Positions 1-7,293 of a stretch of 22,316 nt of DNA are shown one piece after another. The notes beneath the pieces are model-generated. The model had not been told where the DNA came from, did no database searches, and saw nothing but the letters and a program-made list of their open reading frames with translations. Position 1 is the first letter of the stretch. Every line of letters begins with the position of its first letter. The stretch spans positions 1 through 22,316 of the forward strand of contig MFUU01000015.1 in NCBI GenBank assembly GCA_001785805.1, written 5' to 3'. A program made the position numbers and the translations under genes. This stretch comes from Candidatus Nomurabacteria bacterium RIFCSPLOWO2_01_FULL_39_17. Lineage in GTDB: Bacteria > Patescibacteriota > Minisyncoccia > Phycocordibacterales > UBA9973.

Positions 1-1464
1 CAAAGAAAAGCAACCAAAGACGCGGGGGCTATCGCTGGACTTGATGTGAAACGTATCATCAACGAGCCAACAGCCGCCGCGCTTGCTTACGGATTTAATA
101 AAAAGAAAAATGAAAAGATAGTAGTATACGACTTCGGTGGCGGAACATTCGATGTGTCGGTGTTGGAAATCGGCGATGATGTTATAGAAGTGAAGTCTAC
201 CGATGGCGACAGCCATATGGGAGGAGGAGACATTGACCGCCGAATTATTCACTGGATTGCCGAGGAGTATAAAAAGGAGTCCGGTATCGATGTAACCAAA
301 GATCCACTTGCCCACCAGAGACTAAGAGAAGCGGCAGAAAAGGCCAAGCATGAACTCTCTACCACCATGGAATCCGAAATAAACATTCCGTTCATCACTT
401 CTGACTCTTCGGGTCCGAAGCACTTACTTTTTAAGATGTCTCGCGCCACGCTTGAATCTCTGGCGAAAGATTTAGTGGATCGCTCAATTGAAATAACAAA
501 AAGAGCCATTTCCGCTTCGCCGTTTAAAATGGATGAAATAAATGAGATTATAATGGTCGGTGGACAGACCAGAATGCCGGCTATCGTGGATGCAGTGAAA
601 AATCTTTTCGGCAAAACTCCGAATATGTCCATCAACCCTGACGAAGTCGTGGCGCTGGGCGCTGCGGTACAGGCAGGCGTGCTGGCGGGGGACGTGCGGG
701 ATGTATTATTGCTTGATGTGATACCGCTTTCTCTAGGCATTGAAACTCTTGGAGGAGTGGCTACCAAATTGATTGAAAGGAATACAACCATTCCTTCAAG
801 TAAGTCGCAAGTATTCTCGACTGCGGCGGATAATCAGACTTCAGTGGAAATCCACATAGTGCAAGGCGAGCGCCCGATGGCTTCGGACAACAAATCTCTC
901 GGCCGATTTATTCTAGACGGCGTGCCTCCGGCTCCGCGCGGGATGCCACAGATTGAAGTCACCTTTGACGTGGATGCGAATGGCATATTGAATGTGAAAG
1001 CCGTTGATAAAGCGACAAGCAAGACCCAATCCATCAAGATAGAAGCAAGTTCTGGGCTCAAAGAAGAGGAGATAAAGAAAATGCAAGCGGATGCCGAGCT
1101 CCACGCCGAGGAAGATAAAAAGAAAAAGGAAATAGTGGATGTAAAGAATACTTCCGAGATGATTATCTATACTGCCGAGAAAGCTATCAAGGATAATGAA
1201 GCGAAGATTCCTGCGGATATAAAAGATAGCGTGAATGCGAAAATCACCGCGCTTCGCGGAGTGAAAGACGGCACCGACATGGAAGTTATTAAGAAAACTT
1301 CTGAAGAACTCTCAAGCGAAATGTCTAAAATAGGGGAGGCAATATCCAAAGCTTCTACCGAAGCCCCAAAAGAAGGCGAAGCTCCCAAAGAGGAAAACAA
1401 CGTCAAAGACGCCGACTTCAAAGAAACCAAAGACGACGATAAACCAGAAGAGGAAGCTAAATAA
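1..1464 (+). CDS. dnaK: Chaperone protein DnaK (Hsp70), 5'-truncated by the window edge
   Basis: ATP-dependent Hsp70 chaperone acting in the cytoplasm with DnaJ and GrpE. The frame is open from base 1 (Q-R-K-A-T-K-D-A-G), so the first roughly 150 residues lie outside the window; the in-frame GTG at 46 is an internal codon. The 487 residues present include the INEPTAAALAYG connect region, the DFGGGTFDVS phosphate-2 loop and the VGGQTRMP adenosine motif (about 553-580). The conserved linker VLLLDVIPLSLGIET leads into the beta-sandwich substrate-binding domain and helical lid. The tail is Glu/Lys/Asp-rich and ends EEEAK, in place of the EEVD-like or KKD tails of other Hsp70s. Reconstructed length is about 640 residues, normal for DnaK. 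No dnaJ or grpE follows. Identification is certain; only the 5' end is missing. Confidence 0.98.
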   Translation, partial: QRKATKDAGAIAGLDVKRIINEPTAAALAYGFNKKKNEKIVVYDFGGGTFDVSVLEIGDDVIEVKSTDGDSHMGGGDIDRRIIHWIAEEYKKESGIDVTKDPLAHQRLREAAEKAKHELSTTMESEINIPFITSDSSGPKHLLFKMSRATLESLAKDLVDRSIEITKRAISASPFKMDEINEIIMVGGQTRMPAIVDAVKNLFGKTPNMSINPDEVVALGAAVQAGVLAGDVRDVLLLDVIPLSLGIETLGGVATKLIERNTTIPSSKSQVFSTAADNQTSVEIHIVQGERPMASDNKSLGRFILDGVPPAPRGMPQIEVTFDVDANGILNVKAVDKATSKTQSIKIEASSGLKEEEIKKMQADAELHAEEDKKKKEIVDVKNTSEMIIYTAEKAIKDNEAKIPADIKDSVNAKITALRGVKDGTDMEVIKKTSEELSSEMSKIGEAISKASTEAPKEGEAPKEENNVKDADFKETKDDDKPEEEAK

Positions 1465-1483
1465 TATTATTAATTATAAAATA

Positions 1484-1508
1484 ACTAGCAAGGACTGTCC
1501 TTGCTAGT
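1484..1508. terminator. Perfect 11-bp hairpin downstream of dnaK
   Basis: ACTAGCAAGGA (1484-1494), loop CTG, TCCTTGCTAGT (1498-1508) form a perfect 11-bp stem 20 nt after the dnaK stop. It is the expected place for a terminator. The + strand has no U-tract (GCGGGAG-like sequence follows), so termination would be weak or factor-assisted. On the - strand the stem is followed by an A/T-rich run. It could instead protect the dnaK mRNA 3' end. Confidence 0.5.
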
Positions 1509-1557
1509 CGGGAGACTATTATATAAAAATGAAAATTAACAAAGATTTAAACGAAGG

Positions 1558-1716
1558 ATGACTTCGTTTTTGGGAAGTAGTACCGACACTAATACAAACA
1601 ATACAAATACTGGAGAGTAGGGGATAAATAGCGGTTTAAGTCCTATTGATTCTGCCAAAGAAACCAAAAATTTAATTGAATAAAATAATATTAAGGCTAT
1701 AGAGCAGTTGGAATAA
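1558..1716 (+). pseudogene. Decayed small reading frame with in-frame stops
   Basis: One frame starting at ATG 1558 reads MTSFLGSSTDTNTNNTNTGE, then TAG (1618). In the same frame it continues GINSGLSPIDSAKETKNLIE, TAA (1681), then NNIKAIEQLE and TAA TAA (1714-1719). The Ser/Thr/Asn-rich linker followed by charged helix-like peptides looks protein-like across the stops, which suggests a decayed gene in the dnaK to VirD4 gap. I do not recognise the family. A second short frame (ATG 1529, MKINKDLNEG then TGA) ends just inside the start of this one and may be its displaced N-terminus. It could also be chance in A-rich DNA. Confidence 0.3.
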
Positions 1717-1744
1717 TAAGGCTTTTAATTTTGTATTTTTGTTA

Positions 1745-1750
1745 TATAAT
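1745..1750 (+). promoter_or_regulatory. -10 box of the VirD4-like gene (leaderless)
   Basis: A consensus TATAAT ends exactly 6 nt before ATG 1757, so the predicted transcription start coincides with the start codon. No good -35 and no Shine-Dalgarno are visible. This placement decides the start codon over the upstream TTG at 1739, which would lie upstream of the -10 box. Confidence 0.7.
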
Positions 1751-1756
1751 ATATGG

Positions 1757-3697
1757 ATGGAATTATCTGATATACCTATAAACAAAGAGCTCACATATCT
1801 CGGCCTTTCTACTTACAGAGACAGAAATCAACTCTTCGGCATCAAGCGCAAAGATAGACGTCAGCATGTTTACGTTCTCGGAAAGTCCGGTACCGGTAAG
1901 TCGGTGCTCTTGTTCAATATGATTATCCAGAATATTTTCAACGGGGATGGAGTCTGCGTAGTGGACCCGCACGGCGAACTTATAGAAAGCGTTCTCTCCG
2001 CCATTCCGCCCCACCGCTTGAAAGACGTTATTTATTTTAATCCGGCTGACGCCGATTACCACGTCGGCTTTAATGTCTTGGAATTGATTGACCCGAAATA
2101 TAAACATTTGGTGGCATCGGGGCTGATGGGTATTTTCACGAAAATCTGGGCGAATGCTTGGAGCGCTAGAATGGAATATATTTTAAACAATGCAATTTTA
2201 GCATTGCTTGATACTCCGGATACTACGCTTCTCGGTATCCCAAGAATGCTTGTGGACAAAGACTACCGCCAAAAAATAATTTCTAATTTAAAAGATCCGG
2301 TGATCAAGGCCTTCTGGGTGCACGAGTATGAAGCCTGGCAAGATAAATTCCGCAATGAAGCCATTGCGCCAATTCAGAACAAAGTCGGGCAATTTCTCTC
2401 CACCTCTATCATTCGCAACGTTGTCGGCCAGTCCAAGAGCACTATAAATGTTTTCGACATAATGAACGAAGGCAAAATTTTTCTTGTAAATGTTTCCAAG
2501 GGGCGCATCGGCGAGGACAATTCCAGTCTTTTGGGTGGAATGATAATTACTAAGATACAGCTGGCGGCGATGGAGCGCGTGCGTATCACCGAAGAGCAGA
2601 GAAAAGACTTTTATTTGTATGTGGACGAATTTCAGAACTTCGTGACCGATGCTTTCGCCGGCATTTTATCCGAAGCTAGGAAATACCGCTTGAATCTTAC
2701 CATTGCGCACCAATATACCGCTCAACTTGTTTCGGAGAAAAATGCGACCGTGCGTGATGCAGTCTTCGGCAACGTGGGCACGATGGTAGTTTTCCGCGTA
2801 GGCGCAGATGACGCAGAATTTTTAGAAAAAGAATTTGACCCGGAATTTACTCCGCAGGATATAGTGAATTTGCCGAACTATAAAGTTTATATAAAGTTAA
2901 TGATAGATGGCATCACTTCAAGACCATTCTCTGCGAAAACTTTGCCGCCTCTGGTACAGTCCCATAATAAGAAAATTGAAGAACAGGTTATTAATTCTTC
3001 CCGCGCCCTATATTGCCGGCCGAAGGCAGTCGTGGAGCGGGAGATAAATGATTGGAGCGGAATGTCGCTTGGCAACGACAATGAAACTTCATCCTCGCAT
3101 TTGGAAAAATTTCCGGCGGTATGTTCGTCTTGCGGAAAGGAAACTACCGTGCCCTTCAAGCCTGAGCTCGGCAGGTCCGTGTATTGCAAGGAATGCGTGG
3201 CGAAGATTAAATCCGGTGAATTAAAACCGCAGACTGGAGCAGTGCATCAAATTAAACAAGATGAAACAGAATTTTATAGGCCACTAGCAGACCTGGGTAT
3301 AGAGTTTGAACAGAAAGATGAGCCCAGCAAGAAAGCAGAAATGCCGAATGAAAAGGGAATTCTGGGAGCTATTAGAAAAGTTTTCCATAAAAGTGAAAAA
3401 CCGAAAGAAAGAACCAGAGACAATTCGGCATTAAGAGAAGTTTTGAAAAATATAACCAATCCACCCACTCCGCCACCTGTATCTCTTGATGTTCTGAAAA
3501 ACAAAGAAAAAGAAGTTATTTCTAGTAATGACCGCGCCGCAAAACCAGAAGAGATGGAGAAATTAAAGAATCTAATTTCAGAAAAAATCCCGACGTTCGA
3601 AGAAGTCGGGACACCGACCCCGGAAAACGTCGGTGCCGAACCCACTTCTAAAACCAAGGAAGTTCCCGAAGATGTGTTGAGGAAAATTCTAGAATAA
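1757..3697 (+). CDS. VirD4/TraG-family type IV secretion/conjugation ATPase with a C-terminal zinc ribbon
   Basis: P-loop NTPase of the VirD4/TraG/HerA-like superfamily; relatives couple DNA or protein substrates to type IV secretion or DNA-transfer machines. Visible in the 646 residues: Walker A GKSGTGKS (about 42-49) after a short N-terminus, VVDPHGE (about 68-74), Walker B-like YLYVDEFQNF (about 287-296), and the downstream EARKYRLNLTIAHQY segment typical of this family. Then comes a Cys4 ribbon, CxxC at 456/459 and 477/480, separated by the sequence ETTVPFKPELGR. The last 150 residues are charged, Pro-rich and probably disordered. There is no obvious N-terminal membrane anchor, unlike classical VirD4, so it may be a soluble form. 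No other T4SS or pilus gene is beside it. Start chosen at ATG 1757 because of the -10 box position. A zinc-ribbon protein gene follows 4 nt later, probably on the same transcript. Confidence 0.85.
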   Translation: MELSDIPINKELTYLGLSTYRDRNQLFGIKRKDRRQHVYVLGKSGTGKSVLLFNMIIQNIFNGDGVCVVDPHGELIESVLSAIPPHRLKDVIYFNPADADYHVGFNVLELIDPKYKHLVASGLMGIFTKIWANAWSARMEYILNNAILALLDTPDTTLLGIPRMLVDKDYRQKIISNLKDPVIKAFWVHEYEAWQDKFRNEAIAPIQNKVGQFLSTSIIRNVVGQSKSTINVFDIMNEGKIFLVNVSKGRIGEDNSSLLGGMIITKIQLAAMERVRITEEQRKDFYLYVDEFQNFVTDAFAGILSEARKYRLNLTIAHQYTAQLVSEKNATVRDAVFGNVGTMVVFRVGADDAEFLEKEFDPEFTPQDIVNLPNYKVYIKLMIDGITSRPFSAKTLPPLVQSHNKKIEEQVINSSRALYCRPKAVVEREINDWSGMSLGNDNETSSSHLEKFPAVCSSCGKETTVPFKPELGRSVYCKECVAKIKSGELKPQTGAVHQIKQDETEFYRPLADLGIEFEQKDEPSKKAEMPNEKGILGAIRKVFHKSEKPKERTRDNSALREVLKNITNPPTPPPVSLDVLKNKEKEVISSNDRAAKPEEMEKLKNLISEKIPTFEEVGTPTPENVGAEPTSKTKEVPEDVLRKILE

Positions 3698-3701
3698 AAA
3701 A

Positions 3702-5372
3702 ATGCCAAGCGTAAAACAAAAATGCAAGAAGTGTGAACAAATTTTTGTCTTGGATTCTGACGACCTTGGTTTTTACGAAAAAATGGAAGTACCCAACCCG
3801 AGAGTCTGTCCGGACTGCCGTTTTAAAATGCGAGCACTTTTTAGAAACGAAACAACACTTTACTCTGGGCGCCAATGCGGACTTTGCGGGAAAAATATTG
3901 TTTCTATGTATAATCCGAAATCTCCATACATCGTTTACTGCCATGATTGTTATCAAAGCGACAAATGGGATTCATTTTCATACGCAAAAGAATATGATTT
4001 TCATCGTTCATTTTTTGAACAACTAAAAGAACTTCTTTTTTTAGTACCCAAGGCAACTACATATAGGAGTATTGGCTCAGGACCGAATATAAATAGTGAT
4101 TATGTAAATATGGCTGGAGGGTTAAAAAATTGTTATATGGTTTTTAATACAGGACCTTCAGAGGAAGTTCTTTATTCTAGAGGAATACGGGATTCCCGTG
4201 ACTGCGTGGATATTTACTTTGGAGTAAACAATGAACGTTGTTATGAATGTGTAAACATCCATCAATCTTCTGGCATTCTTTGGAGTAAAAATATTAATGG
4301 ATCAGTAGATTCTAGCTTTGTTTTAAATTGCAGGGGCATAATGAATTGTTTTGGCTGTGTGAATTTGAATAATAAAACACATTATTTTTTAAATGAACCC
4401 ATAACGCCAGAAGAATACAATAATAAAGTAGCGGAAATTTTAGGCAGCTATGAAAAAACACAAGAATTCAAAAAAAAATTTGAGAAGTTTTCTTTAAATT
4501 TTCCAAGACGCGAAAACAATAATTTTAAAAATGTCAATTCTACTGGTGAATATCTATCTGAGTGTAATAATGTCCATCATTCTTTTGAGATAGTTAAGGC
4601 GGACAATTGTAAATATATTTTTTCAAGTAAGGGAGTAAAAGATTCTATAGGATCCACTGGTTTCAGTTTTCAATCTGAGTTATTATGCGAAGTCGTATCA
4701 ACAGGCTACTCAAATCGATTGATTGGATCCTATGCCGTAGAACAGAGCAGTGAAGTAGAATATTCATTTAATTGTAGGAATAGTAAGAATATAATAGGTT
4801 GCGATTCGCTTCGAGGCAAGCAGTATTGTATTCTTAATAGGCAATATACAAAAAAAGAATATGAAAAAATTCGTGAACATATAATCAAAGAGCTTAAAGA
4901 AAAAGATTTATACGGGCTGATGATGCCACAAGAACTTGCTCCATTTGCCTATAATGAAACTATCGCGCAGGACAATTTTCCACTTACCAAAAAGGAAGCA
5001 TTTGTGCAGGACTTCCGATGGGAGGACGACATACAGAAAACGGAAGGGAAGGAAACAGTGTCTCCAGAAGATATTCCGGATCACATTAAAGATGTAAAAG
5101 ATTCTATAGCTGATGAAATTTTAAAATGTATTAATTGCAAAAGAAATTATAAGATTGTTGCCAAAGAATTATCATTCTATAGAAAAATGAATATTCCAAT
5201 ACCGAGAAGATGCTTTTACTGCCGACACCAGGAAAGAATTATCCACCGAGGTCCCTACAAATTCTGGAATCGGAATTGTGATAAGTGCAAAAAGGAAATA
5301 ACTACTAACTACGCCCCCGATCGGCCAGAAATAGTCTATTGCGAAAAATGTTATCAACAAGAAGTGTATTAG
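3702..5372 (+). CDS. Large multi-zinc-ribbon protein, intact copy
   Basis: A 556-residue protein of a zinc-ribbon family common in Parcubacteria, function unknown. It has four CxxC...CxxC ribbons: Cys 8/11-36/39 and 59/62-80/83 at the N-terminus, 476/479-504/507 and 526/529-547/550 at the C-terminus. The two ends resemble each other (FYEKMEVPNPRVCPDCR against FYRKMNIPIPRRCFYCR), so the protein is built as a pseudo-symmetric pair. Between them lies a Cys/Asn/Tyr-rich repeat region, possibly beta-solenoid. It carries two copies of a module of the form NCRG..N..GC..L..K.Y.(I/F)LN..(Y/I)T..EY, at about residues 205-247 and 354-396. There is no signal peptide or membrane segment. The start codon follows the upstream stop by 4 nt with no Shine-Dalgarno sequence, which fits translational coupling. 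A nucleic-acid or protein scaffold role is only a guess. Confidence 0.85.
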   Translation: MPSVKQKCKKCEQIFVLDSDDLGFYEKMEVPNPRVCPDCRFKMRALFRNETTLYSGRQCGLCGKNIVSMYNPKSPYIVYCHDCYQSDKWDSFSYAKEYDFHRSFFEQLKELLFLVPKATTYRSIGSGPNINSDYVNMAGGLKNCYMVFNTGPSEEVLYSRGIRDSRDCVDIYFGVNNERCYECVNIHQSSGILWSKNINGSVDSSFVLNCRGIMNCFGCVNLNNKTHYFLNEPITPEEYNNKVAEILGSYEKTQEFKKKFEKFSLNFPRRENNNFKNVNSTGEYLSECNNVHHSFEIVKADNCKYIFSSKGVKDSIGSTGFSFQSELLCEVVSTGYSNRLIGSYAVEQSSEVEYSFNCRNSKNIIGCDSLRGKQYCILNRQYTKKEYEKIREHIIKELKEKDLYGLMMPQELAPFAYNETIAQDNFPLTKKEAFVQDFRWEDDIQKTEGKETVSPEDIPDHIKDVKDSIADEILKCINCKRNYKIVAKELSFYRKMNIPIPRRCFYCRHQERIIHRGPYKFWNRNCDKCKKEITTNYAPDRPEIVYCEKCYQQEVY

Positions 5373-5420
5373 TTATAAAGTATTCTAATATTCGTTAGGA
5401 TTATAGAATAGAGAAATTAT

Positions 5421-5480
5421 GAAAAAGACAAACTTGATTCCGATTTTAAAAATATTCCTGCTCATATAAACAAAATATAG
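5421..5480 (+). pseudogene. Possible vestige of a further zinc-ribbon paralogue
   Basis: In one frame this stretch reads EKDKLDSDFKNIPAHINKI and then stops. The FKNIPAHINKI part resembles EDIPDHIKDVKD in the intact copy upstream and ENIPNNIKNVND in the broken copy downstream, a linker just before the C-terminal zinc ribbons. It sits between the two copies, where remnants of a former third copy or of a recombination event would be expected. The match is only about ten residues, so confidence is low. Confidence 0.3.
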
Positions 5481-5525
5481 CCCAACCTTAGTATATCATA
5501 TATGATAAGTTAAGAATTTGAAATT

Positions 5526-7197
5526 ATGAAAAACGAAACTAAAATATGTCAAAATTGTAAAAAAAATTTCACCATAGAATCGGATGATTTTGGGTTTTAT
5601 GAAAAAATAAAAGTTCCTCCGCCGACTTTTTGTCCGGAGTGTAGAATGCAAAGACGTTTTACTTGGAGAAATGAAAGAAGTTTATACCACAACAAATGCA
5701 TAGCTACGGGTAAAAATGTAGTATCAGGTTTTTCTTCTGACTCTGGAATGATCGTATACGAGCGTGATTTTTGGTGGTCTGATAAATGGGATCCAATGTC
5801 TTTCGGGGTTGATTATGATTTTTCAAAGCCATTCTTTTTACAGTTTTATCACTGGAGAATTTAAAAATGGATACTTAGTGCATGCTTCATGGGGTGGAGA
5901 AAACACTTCATACGCAGCCAGAGTAAATAAAGTGAAAGATTCTATGGATGTATTTGTTCTGTCTAATTCGGAACTTTGCTACGAAGTAATAGCAGGAAAT
6001 AAATGTTATAACGTGACTTATTCGCAAAACGTAGAAAATTGCAACAATTCTTCTTTTTTATTTGAATGTCGTGGATGTGCAGACTGTTTTGGTTGTACTA
6101 ATTTACGAAGTAAAAATTACTATATTTTTAATAAAGCATATAGTAGAAGCGCATATCTTGAAAAATTAAAAGAATTCAAACTTGAAAACAGGGAAAATCT
6201 TAAGAAAGCAAGTGAACAATTCGAGGAAATTAAGAAAAATTCTTTAAGAAAACATGCCAATATAACAAACTCACCCATTTGTACCGGCGATAATATTGTA
6301 AATTCTTATAATTGCAGAGGATGTTTTGATATTTATGGAGATGTGCGTGATTGCAGATTTATACAAAATTGCGCAGAACACCTTAAAGATAGTTATGATG
6401 GTTATGGAGTCGGAGCTTCTGCTGAGCTCATATATGAAGTTTTTGATACTGGTGTAGAGGGTTCAAAGCTTTGTTTTGGAGCCGTAATATATGGAGGCCA
6501 TGATGTTTATTACTCATATAATTGTCATGGCAGCCAAAATTGTTTTGCCTGTATCGGTCTTCGCTCCAAACAATACTGCATTCTAAACAAACAATACACT
6601 AAAGAACAATACAAAGAATTGATACCAAAAATCATCAAACACATGAACGATATGCCTTATATAGACAATAAAGGGAGAATATATAAATACGGAGAATTTT
6701 TTCCAGCTGAATTATCTCCATTTTGTTATAACGAAACCATAACACAAGAATACTTTTCTTTAACGAAAGAAGAAGTAGAAAATCGGGGATATAAATGGAA
6801 AGAAAAAGAAAAAAGAAACTATCAGATAGATATTAAAACAGAAAACATACCAAATAATATCAAAAATGTGAATGATGAAATTATAGGTAAAGTCATAGAA
6901 TGTAAACATAAAAATACTTGCAACGAACAATGTACCGAAGCCTTCAAAATTATCCCCAATGAACTATCTTTCTATAAACGCATGAATCTACCTATACCCC
7001 ATTTATGTCCTAATTGCAGGCATTATCAAAGACTAAAAAAGAGAAATCCACTTAACCTCTGGCACCGATTCTGTATGTGCGACAAGAATGGTCACAATCA
7101 TCAAGGAAAATGCAAAAATGAATTTGAAACCAGTTATGCTCCAGACCGACCCGAAATAGTTTACTGTGAAAAATGTTACCAACAAGAGGTGTATTAA
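5526..7197 (+). pseudogene. Second multi-zinc-ribbon protein, disrupted by an internal deletion/frameshift
   Basis: Paralogue of the gene ending at 5372. The first frame (5526-5864) encodes the N-terminal ribbons (CQNCKKNF, CPECR) up to about 5845 and then stops. The rest, from about 5847 to 7197, is in the next frame: two NC(R/H)G...C..C..LRSK.Y.I.NK.Y modules and the C-terminal ribbons ending YCEKCYQQEVY. Compared with the intact copy, FFLQF is joined almost directly to FITGEFKN, so about 27 residues are missing. This points to a deletion of about 80 nt that also shifted the frame, not a single-base slip. Downstream codons are otherwise clean, with no further stops, so the damage is recent or the second half is still translated (an ATG at 5867 lies in the right frame). 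One ribbon in the second half has an insertion (CMCDKNGHNHQGKC). If it is an assembly error, the gene would be intact. Confidence 0.8.
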
Positions 7198-7234
7198 TGC
7201 ATAAGATTTCAGCATATGCTGAAATCTTATGCAT
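7197..7234. repeat. 38-bp perfect palindrome at the end of the zinc-ribbon pseudogene
   Basis: Left arm 7197-7215 (ATGCATAAGATTTCAGCAT) is followed with no spacer by its exact reverse complement at 7216-7234. The left arm starts on the last base of the stop codon. As RNA it forms a very stable AU-rich cruciform/hairpin. It lies directly before a second hairpin with a U-tract, so it may be part of a tandem terminator or a 3'-end stabiliser. Confidence 0.9.
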
Positions 7235-7235
7235 A

Positions 7236-7262
7236 GTCAACCTATGAGGTTGACCAGTTTTT
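7236..7262 (+). terminator. Intrinsic terminator before mraY
   Basis: GTCAACCT (7236-7243), loop ATG, AGGTTGAC (7247-7254) make a perfect 8-bp stem followed by CAGTTTTTG. This is the U-tract partner of the palindrome just upstream and separates the VirD4/zinc-ribbon transcript from the cell-wall genes. Confidence 0.7.
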
Positions 7263-7278
7263 GAATTGAGTAGATTTC

Positions 7279-7287
7279 TGCTATACT
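7279..7287 (+). promoter_or_regulatory. Extended -10 promoter of mraY (leaderless)
   Basis: TGC-TATACT (7279-7287) is an extended -10 element that ends exactly 6 nt before ATG 7294; TTGAAT at 7261-7266 is a possible -35 with a short 15-nt spacer. The predicted start of transcription is the A of the start codon. Confidence 0.7.
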
Positions 7288-7293
7288 TTTAAA

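Noticed and set aside
1484..1508. ACTAG...CTAGT hairpin as a second trp operator
   Set aside because: The CTAG half-sites are separated by far more than the 4 nt needed for TrpR, so it is only a stem-loop.
1529..1621. In-frame TGA after MKINKDLNEG, as if UGA were Gly (code 25)
   Set aside because: The frame ends soon after, and TGA clearly ends other genes in the window (11367-11369, leader stop 17839-17837). TGG encodes Trp normally and no real gene has an internal TGA.
5764..7197. Separate gene starting at 5764
   Set aside because: The first part overlaps the upstream frame and matches nothing in the family; similarity to the intact paralogue starts only at about 5847, so this is the 3' half of one broken gene.
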